Assembly: GCA_943329845.2 (NCBI GenBank)
Contig: CALQFM020000004.1
Location: forward strand, 1-64,000
Source of the DNA: Candidatus Kuenenia stuttgartensis
GTDB taxonomy: Bacteria > Pseudomonadota > Alphaproteobacteria > SMXS01
Direction: 5' to 3'
DNA: 64,000 nt
Shown here: positions 28,395 to 39,508 of the stretch, piece by piece
Layout: each line of letters opens with the position of its first letter
Numbering within the stretch: position 1 is the first letter of the stretch
Notes under the pieces: model-generated
Databases searched by the model: none
What the model was told of the DNA's origin: nothing
The model's input: the letters and a program-made list of their open reading frames with translations, nothing else
Made by a program: the position numbers and the translations under genes

Positions 28395-31300
28395 GACGTC
28401 GAAACACTCTTTTGCGGGGCGCCGCGCGCCAGCAGCGCCTCGCGGGGCGAACGGCGGCGGAACCGGTCCAGCGCCAGGTAGACGACCGGCGTGGTCAGCA
28501 GGGTGATGAACTGGCTGGCGATCAGGCCGCCGATGATGGCGACGCCCAGCGGACGGCGCAGCTCGGCGCCCTCGCCGAAGCAAATGGCGAGCGGCAACGC
28601 GCCCAGGCCAGCGGCCAGCGTGGTCATCAGGATCGGCCGGAAGCGCAGCAGGCAGGCCTCTCGCACCGCGTCGAACGGCGCCGCGCCGCGGGTGCGCTCG
28701 GCCTCCAGCGCGAAGTCGATGATCATGATGGCGTTCTTCTTGACGATGCCTATCAGCAGGATCAGGCCGATCAGCGCGATCAGGTCGAATTCCATGCCTA
28801 GCACGAGGAGCGCCAGCACCGCGCCCAGGCCCGCCGACGGCAGCGTCGACAGCACGGTCAACGGGTGGATGGTGCTTTCGTAGAGGATGCCCAGCACGAT
28901 GTAGATGGCGACGATGGCGAGCAGGATCAGCACCGGCGTCGAGGCGGTCGACTGCTCGAACACCTGGGCCGTGCCGGCGAAACTCCCATGCACGCCCGGC
29001 GGCAGGTTGAGGCCGGCCTGCACCTCTCGGATCCGCTCCGACGCCTGGCCCAGCGACACATTGTCGGCGGTGTTGAAAGAGATGGTCGAGGCCGGCGAGG
29101 CGTCCTGGTGGTTGACCTGCGACGCGGTGGCGCCAACCGTCCATCTGGCGATGGCCGACAGCGGCGTCATGGTCGTGGCGCTGAGGTTCACCGCCGAACC
29201 GGTCGGCGCGTCGCGGGATGTGCCGGTGGTAGCCGCCGGCGTGGCGGCGGATGCTGTCGCCGCCGATGCCGCGGTCGCGGTCGTGGTGGCCTGCGCTTTC
29301 ACCGGCAGATAGACATGGGACAACGCCTCGGGCGAGCCGGCGAATTCGGGTCCGACGCCCATCACCACGCGATACTGATTGAGGCCGCGGTAGATGGTCG
29401 CCACCTGGCGCTGGCCGAAGCCGTCATAGAGGATGGCGTCGATGGTGCGCTGGTCCAGGCCGAGGCGCGCGGCCTTGTCCTTGTCGACGGTGATGTAGAC
29501 CTCGGCGCCGGTGTCGTTCTGGTCCACGTCCACGTCGGTCAGCATGGGCTCCTGTTTCAGTGCCGCCGCCAGCTTCTCGGCGCCCTCCTTGAGGCGCGCC
29601 AGGTCGTCGCTCTTGAGCGTGTACTGGAAGTTGCTGTTGCCGCCGCGGCCGCCGACGCGCATGTCCTGCACCGGATTGAGGAAAACGCTGACGCCGGTGA
29701 CGCGTGACAGCTTGGGCCGCAGCCTGCCGATCACCTCGCGGGTCGGCTCGCGCTCGCCGCTGGGCTTCAGCATCACCTGCAGGAAACCGCCACCGGCGCG
29801 CCGTCCGCCGCTGAACGCCACGACCGTGTCCACGGCCGGGTCGTCGTTGATGATCTTCACGATACGGGTCAGCTTCTGCTGCATGTCCTGGAACGAGATG
29901 CTCTGGTCGGCGCGGATGCCGCCCATCAGCGCACCGGTGTCCTGCTCGGGGAAGAAGCCCTTGGGCACGGCAACGAACAGGTAGACATTGAGCAACACCG
30001 CGCCCAGCAGCAGCAGCAGGGTCGCGCCACGGTTGGCGAGCGCCCAGTCCAGGCTGTGCTCGTACCAGCCCTGCACCCGGGCGAACGACCGCTCGGCCCA
30101 GTCGGCGAACCGCGAGGGCTTGGGCTTCTCCGGCAGGATCAGCGCGGCGATCATCGGCGTCGTGGTCAGCGAGATCACCAGCGAGATCAGGATCGCCACG
30201 CTCATGGTCACCGCGAACTCGCGGAACAGGCGGCCGATGATGCCGCCCATGAACAGCAGCGGGATGAACACGGCGACCAGCGACACGCTGATCGACAGCA
30301 CGGTGAAGCCCACTTCCGCCGCGCCCTTGAGCGCCGCCTCCATGCGGTTCATGCCATTTTCGACGTGCCGTGTAATGTTCTCCAGCACCACGATGGCGTC
30401 ATCGACCACGAAGCCGGTCGCCACGGTCAGCGCCATCAGCGACAAATTGTTGAGCGAAAAGCCCAGCAGGTACATGACGCCCAGCGTTCCCAGCAGCGAC
30501 ACCACGACCGCGACGGCGGGCACCACGGTCGCGCGCAGCGAGCGCAGGAAGATGCTGACCACGGCGACGACCAGCAGCGTGGCGATCACCAGCGTCAGCT
30601 CGACCTCGTCCAGGGATGCCCGGATGGTGGTGGTTCGGTCCGAGGCGACCGTGAGTTTGATGTCGGCCGGCAGCGCGGCCTGCAGGGTCGGCAGCTCGAC
30701 CTTGATGGAGTCGACGGTCTTGATGATGTTGGCGCCGGGCTGGCGGCTGATCACCACGGTCACCGCCTTCTCGCCGTTGAACAGGCCCATGGTGCGGATA
30801 TCCTCCGGCCCATCATAGACCCGCGCCACGTCGCTGAGCCGGATCCCGGCGCCGTCGCGCCAGGCGATGATCAGGTCGCGGTAGTCGTCGGCGGTCGTCC
30901 CCGGCTTGTTGCCGTAGATCTGGAAGGCGCGGTCGCCGTCCTCGATCACGCCCTTCGGCCGGTTGGCGTTGGTCGAGGTGATGGCCGCGCGCACGTCCTC
31001 CAGGCTGACGCCGAAGCGGCCGAGCGCCAGCGGGTTGAGCTCGATGCGCACGGCCGGCAGCGAGGCGCCGCCCAGCTCAACGTCGCCGACGCCTTCCACC
31101 TGTGACAGGCGCTGCTGCACGATGTTGGAGACGGCGTCATAGATTTCTGCCGGTGGCCTTGTCTTCGAGGTCAGCGCCAGGATCAGCACCGGCGCGTCGG
31201 CCGGGTTCATCTTGCGGTAGGTCGGGTTGCTGCGCAGCGACGGGGGCAGGTCGGCGCGGGCGGCGTTGATGGCGGCCTGCACGTCGCGGGCGGCGCCGTC

Positions 31301-31603
31301 CACGTCGCGCGACAGCTCGAATTGCAGGGTGATGCGCGCCGAGCCGGTGTTGGACGACGACGTCATCTCGGTGACGCCGGCGATGGTGCCGAGCCGGCGC
31401 TCGAGCGGCGCGGCGACGGCCGAGGCCATGGTTTCGGGGCTGGCGCCCGGCAGGTTCGCCGAGACGCTGATGGTCGGGAAGTCCACCTGCGGCAACGGCG
31501 ACACCGGCAGGGCGAAGAACGCGCCGATGCCGCTGAGCGCGACGCCGACCGTCAGCAGGATGGTGGCGATGGGCCGGCGGATGAAGGGTGATGACAGGCT
31601 CAT
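28391..31603 (-). CDS. RND multidrug efflux permease, MdtC-like
   Basis: 1070 residues, HAE1-type. [20 protein letters not shown] is the first membrane helix; a large periplasmic loop, then [20 protein letters not shown] with the [10 protein letters not shown] helix that carries proton-relay aspartates; the second half repeats this ([20 protein letters not shown]). Works by a functionally rotating trimer that exports drugs from the periplasm or inner membrane. It is the second pump of a heteromeric MdtBC-like pair and is coupled to the first by a 4-bp overlap. A 40-residue Ala/Thr-rich insert sits near residues 770-810 in the second periplasmic loop, unlike its paralogue. Confidence 0.93.
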   Translation of the reverse strand: MSLSSPFIRRPIATILLTVGVALSGIGAFFALPVSPLPQVDFPTISVSANLPGASPETMASAVAAPLERRLGTIAGVTEMTSSSNTGSARITLQFELSRDVDGAARDVQAAINAARADLPPSLRSNPTYRKMNPADAPVLILALTSKTRPPAEIYDAVSNIVQQRLSQVEGVGDVELGGASLPAVRIELNPLALGRFGVSLEDVRAAITSTNANRPKGVIEDGDRAFQIYGNKPGTTADDYRDLIIAWRDGAGIRLSDVARVYDGPEDIRTMGLFNGEKAVTVVISRQPGANIIKTVDSIKVELPTLQAALPADIKLTVASDRTTTIRASLDEVELTLVIATLLVVAVVSIFLRSLRATVVPAVAVVVSLLGTLGVMYLLGFSLNNLSLMALTVATGFVVDDAIVVLENITRHVENGMNRMEAALKGAAEVGFTVLSISVSLVAVFIPLLFMGGIIGRLFREFAVTMSVAILISLVISLTTTPMIAALILPEKPKPSRFADWAERSFARVQGWYEHSLDWALANRGATLLLLLGAVLLNVYLFVAVPKGFFPEQDTGALMGGIRADQSISFQDMQQKLTRIVKIINDDPAVDTVVAFSGGRRAGGGFLQVMLKPSGEREPTREVIGRLRPKLSRVTGVSVFLNPVQDMRVGGRGGNSNFQYTLKSDDLARLKEGAEKLAAALKQEPMLTDVDVDQNDTGAEVYITVDKDKAARLGLDQRTIDAILYDGFGQRQVATIYRGLNQYRVVMGVGPEFAGSPEALSHVYLPVKAQATTTATAASAATASAATPAATTGTSRDAPTGSAVNLSATTMTPLSAIARWTVGATASQVNHQDASPASTISFNTADNVSLGQASERIREVQAGLNLPPGVHGSFAGTAQVFEQSTASTPVLILLAIVAIYIVLGILYESTIHPLTVLSTLPSAGLGAVLALLVLGMEFDLIALIGLILLIGIVKKNAIMIIDFALEAERTRGAAPFDAVREACLLRFRPILMTTLAAGLGALPLAICFGEGAELRRPLGVAIIGGLIASQFITLLTTPVVYLALDRFRRRSPREALLARGAPQKSVSTS

Positions 31604-34600
31604 GCCGTCTTCTCCCGCCGGCGCGCCTGCCAGCGCGCTGACAGCCGCTCGAAGCCCAGATAGATGACGGGCGTGGTGAACAGGGTCAGCGCCTGGCTGA
31701 CGATCAGGCCGCCAGCGATGGCGAGGCCCAGCGGCTGGCGCAGCTCCGAGCCCATGCCGCTGCCGAATATCAGCGGCAGGGCGGCGAACAGGGCCGCGAA
31801 GGTCGTCATCATGATCGGCCGGAAGCGCAAATGGGCGGCCTGCCGGATGGCCGCGTCCGGATCCATGCCCTGTTTGCGCTGCGCCTCGATGGCGAAATCG
31901 ATCATCATGATCGCGTTCTTCTTGACGATGCCGATCAGCAGCACGATGCCGATGATGCCGATCACGCCCAGGTCGTTGCCGGTCACGATCAGCGCCAGCA
32001 GCGCGCCGACACCGGCCGACGGCAGGGTCGACAGGATGGTCACCGGGTGGACGAAGCTCTCATAGAGCACGCCCAGCACGATGTAGACGGTGATGAGGGC
32101 TGCCAGGATCAGCCAGACCTGGTTGGACAGCGATGCACGGAAGGCGTCGGCGGCGCCCATGAACTCGGTGGTGATCGAACTCGCCATGCCGACCCGTTCC
32201 TCGGCCGCGACGATGGCGTCGACCGCCGCGCCCAGCGAGGTGCCGGGCGCCAGGTCGAAGCCGATGGTGGCCGCGGGGAACTGGGCGACCCGGGAAATCT
32301 GCAGCGGGGCCTCGCCAGTCGAGATCGTGGCGAAGGCGGTCAGCGGCACCGATGCGCCGCCCTGCACCGGCACATACATGCGCTGCAGCGCTTCCGGGCT
32401 GGTCAGCATGCCGGGCTGGCTTTCCAGGATCACCCGGTACTGGCTCGACTGGGTGAAGATGGTCGAGATGATGCGCTGGCCGAAGGCGTCGCAGAGCGCG
32501 TTGTCGACGTCGGCGGCGCTGATGCCGAGGCGCGAGGCCACGTCGCGGTTGATGGCGACGGTGACGGCGTGGCCCTGGTTCTGCACGTCGGAGACGACGT
32601 TTCGCACTTCGTCGACATGCGCCAGCTCGGCGGTCAGCTCCCTGGCCCATCGGTCGGTCAGGTCCTGGTCGGATCCCTGCAGCGAGAAGCGGTACTGGGT
32701 CGGCCCGCCCTCGGCGTCGATGGTCAGGTCCTGCACCGGGCGGATGTAGAGCGTCGCGCCGGCCACGTGGCCGGCCCGCTCGCGCAGCCGCGCGATAGTC
32801 TTTTTCTGGCTGGTGGTGCGGTCGCCCTTGGGCACCAGGTTGATCAGCATGCGGCCCTGGTTGAGGGCGGGGTTCTGCCCATCGACACCGATGTTCGAAC
32901 TCAGGCTCGCCACGTCCGGATCGTCCAGGATGGCGTCGGCCACCTGGGCCTGCAGCGCCGACATGCGCCCGAACGACACGGTCTGCTCGCCGGCGACCAC
33001 GGCCTGGAGCTGGCCGGTGTCCTGTTCGGGGAACAGGCCCTTGGGAATCACCCAGAACAGCAGCGCCGTCAGCAACAGCGTGCCGGCGAACACGATCAGG
33101 GTCAGGGTCTGGCGCGCCAGTACCCAGTCGAGGCCGCCGCGATAGCGGTCGGCGAGCCGGTCGAAGCGGTCGCGGGTCCAGCGCGAGAAGCGCGGCATCC
33201 TCTCCTCGTCGGCGGACTTCAGCCAGCGTGCCGCGAGCATCGGCACCAGCGTCAGCGCCACCACCGCCGAGATCAGGATGGTGACGGCGAGCGACACCGC
33301 GAACTCGCGGAACAGGCGGCCGACCACGTCGCCCATGAACAGCAGCGGGATCAACACCGCGACCAGCGACACGGTCAGCGAGATGATGGTGAAGCCGATC
33401 TCGCGGGCGCCTTTCAGCGCCGCCTGGAACGGCTTCATGCCTTTCTCGACATGCCGGGCGATGTTCTCGATCACCACGATGGCGTCGTCGACGACGAAGC
33501 CGCTGGCGATGGTCAGCGCCATCATGGTCAGGTTGTTCAGGCTGAAGCCCATCAGGTGCATCACGGCCAGGGTGCCGACCAGCGACAGCGGCACCGAAAC
33601 GCTGGCGATCACGGTCGCCTGTGGGCTGCCAAGGAACAGGAAGATGGCCAGCGTCACCAGCGCCACGGCGAATAGCAGCTCGATCTGCACGTCATGCACG
33701 GAGGCGCGGATGCCCAGCGTCCGGTCGGTCAGCAGTGTCACATGGACGTCGGCTGGCAGCGTGTCCTCGAGCTGCGGCAGCGCCGCCTTGATGGCGTCGA
33801 CGGTGGCGATGACGTTCGCGCCTGGCTGGCGCTGGACGTCGACGATGATGGCGGGCGTGTCGTTCATCCAGGCGCCGAGGCGGCTGTTTTCGGAGCCGTC
33901 GACCACGTTGGCCACGTCCTTCAGACGTACGGGCGCACCGGCCACATAGGCGACGACGACGTTGGCGTAGTCCTCGGCCGAGGTGAGCTGGTCGTTGGAG
34001 TTGATCGACCACGACCGGGTCGCGCCATCGAAACTGCCCTTGGCGCCGTTGCTGTTGGCGGCGGCGATGGCCGTGCGCAGCGTCTCCATCGACAGGCCGC
34101 GCGCCGCCAGCGCCTGTACATTGGCCTGGATCCGCACCGCGGGACGCTGACCGCCGGACAGCGAGACAAGGCCGACGCCCGAGACCTGGGCGATTTTGTT
34201 GGCGACCCGCTGGTCGACCAGGTTCTGCACCTCGGCCAGGGTGCGCGTGTCGGACGTCACGCCCAGGCTGATGATCGGCGCGTCGGCCGGATTGACCTTG
34301 GCGTAGATCGGCGGCGCCGGCAGGTCCGACGGCAGCAGCGTACCGGCCGCGTTGATGGCCGCCTGCACCTCCTGCTCGGCGATGTCGAGGGTGAGGTCGA
34401 GGCCGAATTGCAGGGTGACCACGGATGCACCGGCCGACGATACCGACGACATGCGCTTCAGCCCGGCCATCTGGCCGAACTGCCGCTCCAGCGGGCTGGT
34501 GACGGTCACCGCCATGACGTCGGGGCTGGCGCCGGGATAGAGGGTGCGCACCTGGATGGTGGGATAGTCCACCTCAGGCAGCGCCGACAGCGGCAGGAAC

Positions 34601-34734
34601 CGCCACGCGACCAAGCCGGCCAGCAGGATCGCCAGCATGAACAGGCTGGTCGCCACGGGCCGCAGGATGAACGGCCGCGACGGGTTCAGCCCCTTCTCGG
34701 GCGCCTCGGCCGGATCGTCCTGGACGGTGCTCAC
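31600..34734 (-). CDS. RND multidrug efflux permease, MdtB-like
   Basis: 1044 residues starting from GTG 34734, which makes a GTGA overlap with the adaptor gene; the 34-codon longer frame beginning at 34836 lies inside the adaptor gene and is rejected. Same domain order as the next pump gene: [20 protein letters not shown] first helix, porter domain, [28 protein letters not shown] relay helix, and a second half with [20 protein letters not shown]. With the MdtC-like pump it probably forms a mixed trimer, as MdtB2C does in E. coli. Confidence 0.93.
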   Translation of the reverse strand: MSTVQDDPAEAPEKGLNPSRPFILRPVATSLFMLAILLAGLVAWRFLPLSALPEVDYPTIQVRTLYPGASPDVMAVTVTSPLERQFGQMAGLKRMSSVSSAGASVVTLQFGLDLTLDIAEQEVQAAINAAGTLLPSDLPAPPIYAKVNPADAPIISLGVTSDTRTLAEVQNLVDQRVANKIAQVSGVGLVSLSGGQRPAVRIQANVQALAARGLSMETLRTAIAAANSNGAKGSFDGATRSWSINSNDQLTSAEDYANVVVAYVAGAPVRLKDVANVVDGSENSRLGAWMNDTPAIIVDVQRQPGANVIATVDAIKAALPQLEDTLPADVHVTLLTDRTLGIRASVHDVQIELLFAVALVTLAIFLFLGSPQATVIASVSVPLSLVGTLAVMHLMGFSLNNLTMMALTIASGFVVDDAIVVIENIARHVEKGMKPFQAALKGAREIGFTIISLTVSLVAVLIPLLFMGDVVGRLFREFAVSLAVTILISAVVALTLVPMLAARWLKSADEERMPRFSRWTRDRFDRLADRYRGGLDWVLARQTLTLIVFAGTLLLTALLFWVIPKGLFPEQDTGQLQAVVAGEQTVSFGRMSALQAQVADAILDDPDVASLSSNIGVDGQNPALNQGRMLINLVPKGDRTTSQKKTIARLRERAGHVAGATLYIRPVQDLTIDAEGGPTQYRFSLQGSDQDLTDRWARELTAELAHVDEVRNVVSDVQNQGHAVTVAINRDVASRLGISAADVDNALCDAFGQRIISTIFTQSSQYRVILESQPGMLTSPEALQRMYVPVQGGASVPLTAFATISTGEAPLQISRVAQFPAATIGFDLAPGTSLGAAVDAIVAAEERVGMASSITTEFMGAADAFRASLSNQVWLILAALITVYIVLGVLYESFVHPVTILSTLPSAGVGALLALIVTGNDLGVIGIIGIVLLIGIVKKNAIMMIDFAIEAQRKQGMDPDAAIRQAAHLRFRPIMMTTFAALFAALPLIFGSGMGSELRQPLGLAIAGGLIVSQALTLFTTPVIYLGFERLSARWQARRREKTA

Positions 34735-36020
34735 GGAGCCTGCCGGTCGCGGTTGCGGCGGTGTTCGCCGTCGCCGCGTTGCCGGCGCTCGCCGCGTTCG
34801 CCCTTCTCGCCGCTCTTGCCGTCGCGGCCGCCCCACTTGCCGTCGCCGCCCTTGCCACCCTGGCCGCGCTGGCCCGGCAGGTTGACCTTGGCGCCGTCGT
34901 CGATGCGGTCGGCGCCTTCGGTGATCACGGTGTCGCCGGCCTTCACGCCTGACGTCACGACGGTCTTCGTGCCGTCCGACGGGCCAAGCTTCACCAGGTG
35001 CAGCTTCGCCGTCTGCTCCGGACCGAGGATGAACACGAAGTCGCCCCGGGCGCCGTGGCGGATGGCGGTCACCGGTACGGTCACGGCCTGTTTCAGCGTA
35101 TCAACGACGATCGTGACGTTGACGAACTGGTTGGGGAACAGGTTGTTCTCGCCGTTGGCGAAGCGGGCCTTTGCCTTCACCGTGCCGGTCGCCGCGTCGC
35201 TGACGTTGTCGAAGGTCAGGAACATGCCCTGCGCCAGCACCTTGTCGGCGTACTGGTCATTGGCGGTGACCGGAAGCTCGGCGCCTTCGCGCAGCCTGGC
35301 CTGTACCGCCGGAACCTTGTCCTGCGGCAGGGCGAAGGAAACGTCGATGGGCGAGGTCTGGGTAATGACGACGATGCCGTTGGCGTCGCCTGGCGTCAGG
35401 TAGTTGCCGATGTCGGCCTGGCGCAGACCCACCTTGCCGCTGACCGGCGCGGTGATCGCGGTATAGGACAGGTTGAGCCGCGCATTGCCGACCTGGGCCT
35501 GGTCGGCCTCGACGGTGCCTTCGAGCTGCTTGACGGTGGCCGCCTGGGTGTCGACCTGCTGGGCGGCGATCGAATCCTGTTTCAGCAGCGTCTCGTAGCG
35601 CTGCAGGTCGACGCGGGCGGCGTTGAGCTGCGCCCGGTCGCGCGCCAGGTTGCCCTCGGCCTCGGACAGGGCGAGCTGGTAGGGCCGGGGATCGATCTGC
35701 GCCAGCCGCTGACCCTTTGTCACCGTCTGGCCTTCCTGGAACTCGATGCTGAACAGCACGCCGGCAAGCTGGGTCCGCACCGTCGCCTGGACAACGGGCT
35801 GCACCGTGCCGATCTGGCTCAGCGTCACCGGCATGTCCGCCAGCGCCGCCTTGGCTGTGCCGACCGTGGCGGGCGGCCGTCCGCGTCCGCGATCGCCGCC
35901 GGGTTCGGCGTTGCCGGTGAACAGCCAGATCGCCAAGGCCACGAGGACGAGGCCCAGCAGTACCAGCAGCGCATTCCTCCGGGAACGGCTGAGCCATTTC
36001 GATTCTGTTTCCTGCGCCAA
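34731..36020 (-). CDS. RND efflux periplasmic adaptor (MdtA-like)
   Basis: 429 residues. Starts at TTG 36020 (the only in-frame start there, with GAGG upstream). An N-terminal membrane anchor ([20 protein letters not shown]) leads to barrel-sandwich, helical-hairpin ([26 protein letters not shown]) and membrane-proximal domains ([37 protein letters not shown]). It bridges the two pumps and the outer-membrane duct. The C-terminus (residues 381-429) is a Gly/Lys/Arg-rich tail of about 49 residues with a [20 protein letters not shown]-like composition, absent from E. coli MdtA. First gene of the operon; promoter is in the 192-bp divergent gap. Confidence 0.92.
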   Translation of the reverse strand: MAQETESKWLSRSRRNALLVLLGLVLVALAIWLFTGNAEPGGDRGRGRPPATVGTAKAALADMPVTLSQIGTVQPVVQATVRTQLAGVLFSIEFQEGQTVTKGQRLAQIDPRPYQLALSEAEGNLARDRAQLNAARVDLQRYETLLKQDSIAAQQVDTQAATVKQLEGTVEADQAQVGNARLNLSYTAITAPVSGKVGLRQADIGNYLTPGDANGIVVITQTSPIDVSFALPQDKVPAVQARLREGAELPVTANDQYADKVLAQGMFLTFDNVSDAATGTVKAKARFANGENNLFPNQFVNVTIVVDTLKQAVTVPVTAIRHGARGDFVFILGPEQTAKLHLVKLGPSDGTKTVVTSGVKAGDTVITEGADRIDDGAKVNLPGQRGQGGKGGDGKWGGRDGKSGEKGERGERRQRGDGEHRRNRDRQAP

Positions 36021-36212
36021 GCCTCAGCCTCTTTTCCCGCGACACCGTTCAGCCCGCGCCCGCGGGAAGTCCAGACTTCAACGAAGCCAACAGGCTTATA
36101 CCTTCGGCGGATTTCAAATATGAGCCCCATGCCCGCCACGCGCCATGGCGCGATCTGGCCAAACGTAGCCGGAACGGGCAATGTTCCATTCTGGCGCGGG
36201 GAGGCGCAACCG

Positions 36213-37250
36213 ATGAAAGCATGGCGGACATATGGCTGGGGCGACATGCGCCTCGACGAGGTGCCAGAGCCGGCGGTTCGGCCCGGCTGGGTCAAGGCGC
36301 GCATCCGCATGGTCCAGCCCAGCATCACCGAGACGCTGCTGTTCGACGGCGCGAGGACCTATGGCTTCGGCAAGATCGAGAAGGCCATGGCGGCTGGCCC
36401 GGCCCAGGTATTCGGCCACGAGTTCTCGGCGGAGATCGTCGAGGTGGGCGACGGGGTGCGGACACTGAAGCCGGGCATGAGGGTGGCCGCGCGAGGCTCC
36501 CATCCGGACGGCATCGTCGGCTTCGACTACCCCGGCGCACTGGCCGAATATGGCGTGTTCCCGGAGAGCCTTCTGGCCGCTCTGCCCGATCACGTCAGCG
36601 ACAGCGAGGGCGCGGCGATCCAGCCGCTGACCGACGCGGTCGCCGCGGTCCACGCAGCCGACATCAGCCTGGGCGACGTGGTGGTGGTAATCGGCCAGGG
36701 CTCCATGGGCCTGGCCTGCTTGCAGGTGGCGGCGACGGCGGGCGCGGGCTTGGTCATCGGCGTCGCGCGGCGCGACAACGTGCTGGAGATTTCCCGGCAG
36801 GTCGGCGCCGATGTGACCATCAACGCGACCCGCGACGACCCGGTCGCCGTGGTGCGCGAACTGACCGGCGGTATCGGCGCCGATGTGGTGTTTGAAACCG
36901 CCGGCGGCCCGCCGGAGCAAGGCCTCGCCGGCAATATGACCTTGATCCAGGCGGCCGAGATGCTGGGCGACAACGGCAAGGTGGTCGGCATCGCCTTCGA
37001 CGGCGAGGCGGCGGTCCTGCCCTACTCGGTGTTCCGCCAGCGCAGCATCCGCTACCTGTTTCCGTCGGTGCTCGACCGGCGCATGTTCGAGGCGACGGTG
37101 AACCTGGTCGCGTCCGGCCGGGTGGACCTCAAGCCCATGATCACGAAAATCCTCGACGGCATCGACAAGGTGCCCGAGGCATTCGACCTGACTGCCAACA
37201 AGGCGCGGCACGGCCTGATCAATCCTGCCCAGGTCATCATTTCCAAGTGA
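36213..37250 (+). CDS. Zinc-type MDR (alcohol dehydrogenase-like) protein lacking the first zinc Cys
   Basis: 345 residues starting at ATG 36213 after GGGGAGG; the 405 preceding open codons are antisense to the adaptor gene. GroES-like domain with the G68-H69-E70 zinc motif, then the Rossmann domain VVVIGQGSMGLACLQVAATAG and the typical C-terminal helices. Where family members have the first zinc ligand (C-G-T-D or similar near residue 38) this protein reads S-I-T-E-T-L-L, and the four structural-zinc Cys are absent too. Catalysis may therefore be metal-free or differ from classical ADH. Its partner gene, a SnoaL-like protein, begins 10 bp after its stop. Confidence 0.85.
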   Translation: MKAWRTYGWGDMRLDEVPEPAVRPGWVKARIRMVQPSITETLLFDGARTYGFGKIEKAMAAGPAQVFGHEFSAEIVEVGDGVRTLKPGMRVAARGSHPDGIVGFDYPGALAEYGVFPESLLAALPDHVSDSEGAAIQPLTDAVAAVHAADISLGDVVVVIGQGSMGLACLQVAATAGAGLVIGVARRDNVLEISRQVGADVTINATRDDPVAVVRELTGGIGADVVFETAGGPPEQGLAGNMTLIQAAEMLGDNGKVVGIAFDGEAAVLPYSVFRQRSIRYLFPSVLDRRMFEATVNLVASGRVDLKPMITKILDGIDKVPEAFDLTANKARHGLINPAQVIISK

Positions 37251-37260
37251 AGGAGATCCC

Positions 37261-37644
37261 ATGTCGATGAAGGAACGGGCCTACGAGCTGCTGCAGTCGA
37301 CCTATTACGACGGCATTGACGCGGGCGACATGGCGAAGGCCGCCTCGGCGCTGCACGAGGACGTGGAATGGTCGCACGCGCAGGTCTGGCCGCATCACGG
37401 CTTCGTCCATGGCGAACCATCGACCAACCATGGCCGCCCCGAGGTGCAGGCGTTCCTCGAGGCGCGGGTGCAGCAACTCGCCGAGGCGCGCATCCGCCAC
37501 AAGGTGCGCGACATGGTGGTCGAAGGGAACAAGGGTGCCATCCTCGGTTTTGTTCGCGGCGAAGACGGCACCGAAAGGCCGTTCATGGTCTGGTTCGAGA
37601 TCCGGGACGACAAGCTCTCGCGCTACCTGCTGCGGCCGTTGTGA
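37261..37644 (+). CDS. SnoaL-like/NTF2-fold protein
   Basis: 127 residues, entirely one NTF2-like domain: ERAYELLQSTYYDGIDAGDM helices, then VEWSHAQVW and a beta-sheet ending FEIRDDKLSRYLLRPL. AAGGAG lies before ATG 37261 and only 10 bp separate it from the MDR stop, so the pair is an operon. The pocket residues His and Glu/Asp are compatible with isomerase or hydrolase use, but no reaction is known. Confidence 0.8.
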   Translation: MSMKERAYELLQSTYYDGIDAGDMAKAASALHEDVEWSHAQVWPHHGFVHGEPSTNHGRPEVQAFLEARVQQLAEARIRHKVRDMVVEGNKGAILGFVRGEDGTERPFMVWFEIRDDKLSRYLLRPL

Positions 37645-37651
37645 GCCGCCT

Positions 37652-38242
37652 CTATTCCTTCACGCCCAGCGGCGCCACGAACTGGCGCAGGACCTTGCGC
37701 TGACGCTCGGCCGGCCAGTCGCCAGGATCGAAGCCAGCCTGGACGGCGAGGCCGTTGACCATGGTCAGCAACTCGCGGGCAATCAGGTCGAAGTCCGTGT
37801 CATAGGCCAGCTTGCCGCTGGCGGCCATGGCCTTCAGTACCTTCTCGATGCGCTTGCGGGTGTCGATCACGCGGCTGCGCTGCTCGGCCGCGAACTGCGG
37901 GTCGCCAATGGCCATGCCCCAGAACGACAGCCATACCTGCCAGTCGCGGTGGCGCGCCTCATCGAGCGGCAGCAGCGCCTCGATGCTGCCGATCAGGTCG
38001 TCGGGCGCCTGCTTCAGCACGGCATCGACGCGCGCCTGCGCGGCCTGGGCGGCCGCCTGGTAGGTGAACAGCAGCAATTGCCGCTTGTCGGCAAAGTAGT
38101 GGCTGACGATGGCCGTGCTGTAGCCCGCCGCCTTGGCCAGCTCGCGCACGGTGACACGCTCGACGCCGACCTGGGCGATCAGGCGGGCGGCGACCTCGGC
38201 GACTTCCCGCCGGCGGGCATCGTGATCAACTTGACGGGGCAT
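37652..38242 (-). CDS. TetR/AcrR family transcriptional regulator (BetI-like C-terminal domain)
   Basis: 196 residues. HTH in VTVRELAKAAGYSTAIVSHY, dimer and ligand domain beyond residue 60 with the WLSFWGMAIGDPQF and R-x-R-x-x-x-LR-x-x-x-AP ending typical of BetI-related repressors. AGGGA precedes ATG 38242. It converges on the SnoaL-like gene (7 bp gap) and lies divergent to the cytochrome gene, 231 bp away, so it may regulate either side; no palindrome was seen that decides this. Confidence 0.88.
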   Translation of the reverse strand: MPRQVDHDARRREVAEVAARLIAQVGVERVTVRELAKAAGYSTAIVSHYFADKRQLLLFTYQAAAQAAQARVDAVLKQAPDDLIGSIEALLPLDEARHRDWQVWLSFWGMAIGDPQFAAEQRSRVIDTRKRIEKVLKAMAASGKLAYDTDFDLIARELLTMVNGLAVQAGFDPGDWPAERQRKVLRQFVAPLGVKE

Positions 38243-38473
38243 TTCCCTACGCGACCCAGGACAGCATGTTCTTGTCATTCCGATACGAATCCCGAAGGCG
38301 CGCATCGCTAGCGGCCGGAGATACCAGCCAGTAACGCGTATAGCACGGGGACTCGGGAACAGGAAGCGATCGCCCGTGTCGGACGGCGCTACCCACGGCG
38401 CATGGCGTCCCCCGGAATTTTCAGCTATATCGCGCCTGAGAAAACCCAGCCGGAACTGCAAGGAAAGCCGACC

Positions 38474-38863
38474 GTGAAGCACTTCATTCTCGCCCTGCCG
38501 CTGGCGCTGGGCATTGTTGCATCAGCGCATGCCGACGAGCCCGCCAGCTTCTTGAAGGACATCGTACCGGTCCTCAAGGCGCGTTGCATGATGTGCCACC
38601 TGACCGGCCAGGAGCCGGGCAATATGAAACTAGCGCCCAAGGCCGCCTACGCCACCTTGGTCGGCGTCAAGGCCACGGAAACCGCGCTCAACCGCATCGA
38701 GCCGGGCAAGCCCGACCAGAGCTACCTGATACACAAGCTGGAAGGTACTCACGTGGCGGCCGGCGGCACCGGCGAACGCATGCCGATGGGCGGCGATCCG
38801 CTGGCGCCGGAACAGATCGCCTTGATCCGTGCCTGGATCGAACAGGGTGCCCAGAACAACTGA
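38474..38863 (+). CDS. Small periplasmic c-type cytochrome
   Basis: 129 residues from GTG 38474 (AAGGAAA upstream). A signal peptide MKHFILALPLALGIVASAHA precedes DEPASFLKDI; the haem motif is C38-M-M-C41-H42. A second pattern GERMPMGG may supply the distal Met. The LKDIVPVLKARCMMCHLTGQ-type context resembles the haem domain seen in planctomycete-type secreted proteins and in the electron acceptors of molybdenum hydroxylases. An IorAB pair begins about 180 bp downstream, so it may accept their electrons; this is inference. Confidence 0.8.
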   Translation: MKHFILALPLALGIVASAHADEPASFLKDIVPVLKARCMMCHLTGQEPGNMKLAPKAAYATLVGVKATETALNRIEPGKPDQSYLIHKLEGTHVAAGGTGERMPMGGDPLAPEQIALIRAWIEQGAQNN

Positions 38864-39046
38864 AGCCGATCAGTCGCCGCGCATCGGCGGCGACCAATTC
38901 CGCACATGGGACGTGCGCCCGTTTTGGTCACCCGTCCGATGGTATTCAATTGCTCTGGCGTCGCGGCGGGATGACACTCCAGCCAACGCAGACCGCGGCC
39001 GCGCCGGAAATGGCGTATGGTCGCCCTTGACCTTTTCGGGGACCTC

Positions 39047-39508
39047 ATGATCGAGCTCAACATCAATGGCACGGCGCGCAGCGTCGATGCTGATCCTTCC
39101 ACGCCCCTGCTCTGGGCGCTGCGCGACACGCTGAAGATGACCGGCACCAAGTTCGGCTGCGGCATCGCGCAGTGCGGCGCCTGCACCGTGCTGGTCGACG
39201 GCATTGCGGTGCGGTCGTGCCAGCAGCCGATCGAGGGGCTGGTCGGCAGCGAGATCACCACCATCGAAGGTGCCAGCGGCAAGGTGGCCGAGGCGCTGCA
39301 CGCGGCCTGGGTGGAGCATCAGGTGCCGCAATGCGGCTATTGCCAGTCCGGGCAGATTATGTCGGCCACGGCGTTGCTGACCGACACGCCCAAGCCCACC
39401 GACGCCGATATCGACGCGGCCATGCAGGGGAACATCTGCCGTTGCGCCACCTATGTGCGCATCCGCGCCGCGATCCACACGGCTTCCGAGAAGCTGGGAG
39501 CCGCCTGA
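39047..39508 (+). CDS. 2Fe-2S subunit of an IorAB-type molybdenum hydroxylase
   Basis: 153 residues. Plant-ferredoxin type 2Fe-2S centre with C38, C43, C46 and C58 and a second helical 2Fe-2S domain with C96, C99, C131 and C133, both clusters complete. Carries electrons from the molybdenum subunit encoded next. GGGGA precedes ATG 39047. The two genes join as TGATG. Resembles the small subunit of isoquinoline 1-oxidoreductase and related aldehyde or N-heterocycle oxidases. Confidence 0.93.
   Translation: MIELNINGTARSVDADPSTPLLWALRDTLKMTGTKFGCGIAQCGACTVLVDGIAVRSCQQPIEGLVGSEITTIEGASGKVAEALHAAWVEHQVPQCGYCQSGQIMSATALLTDTPKPTDADIDAAMQGNICRCATYVRIRAAIHTASEKLGAA

Noticed and set aside
34998-36212. 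405 open codons upstream of the MDR gene in its frame
   Set aside because: Antisense to the adaptor gene; the MDR has its own ribosome binding site and N-terminus at 36213.
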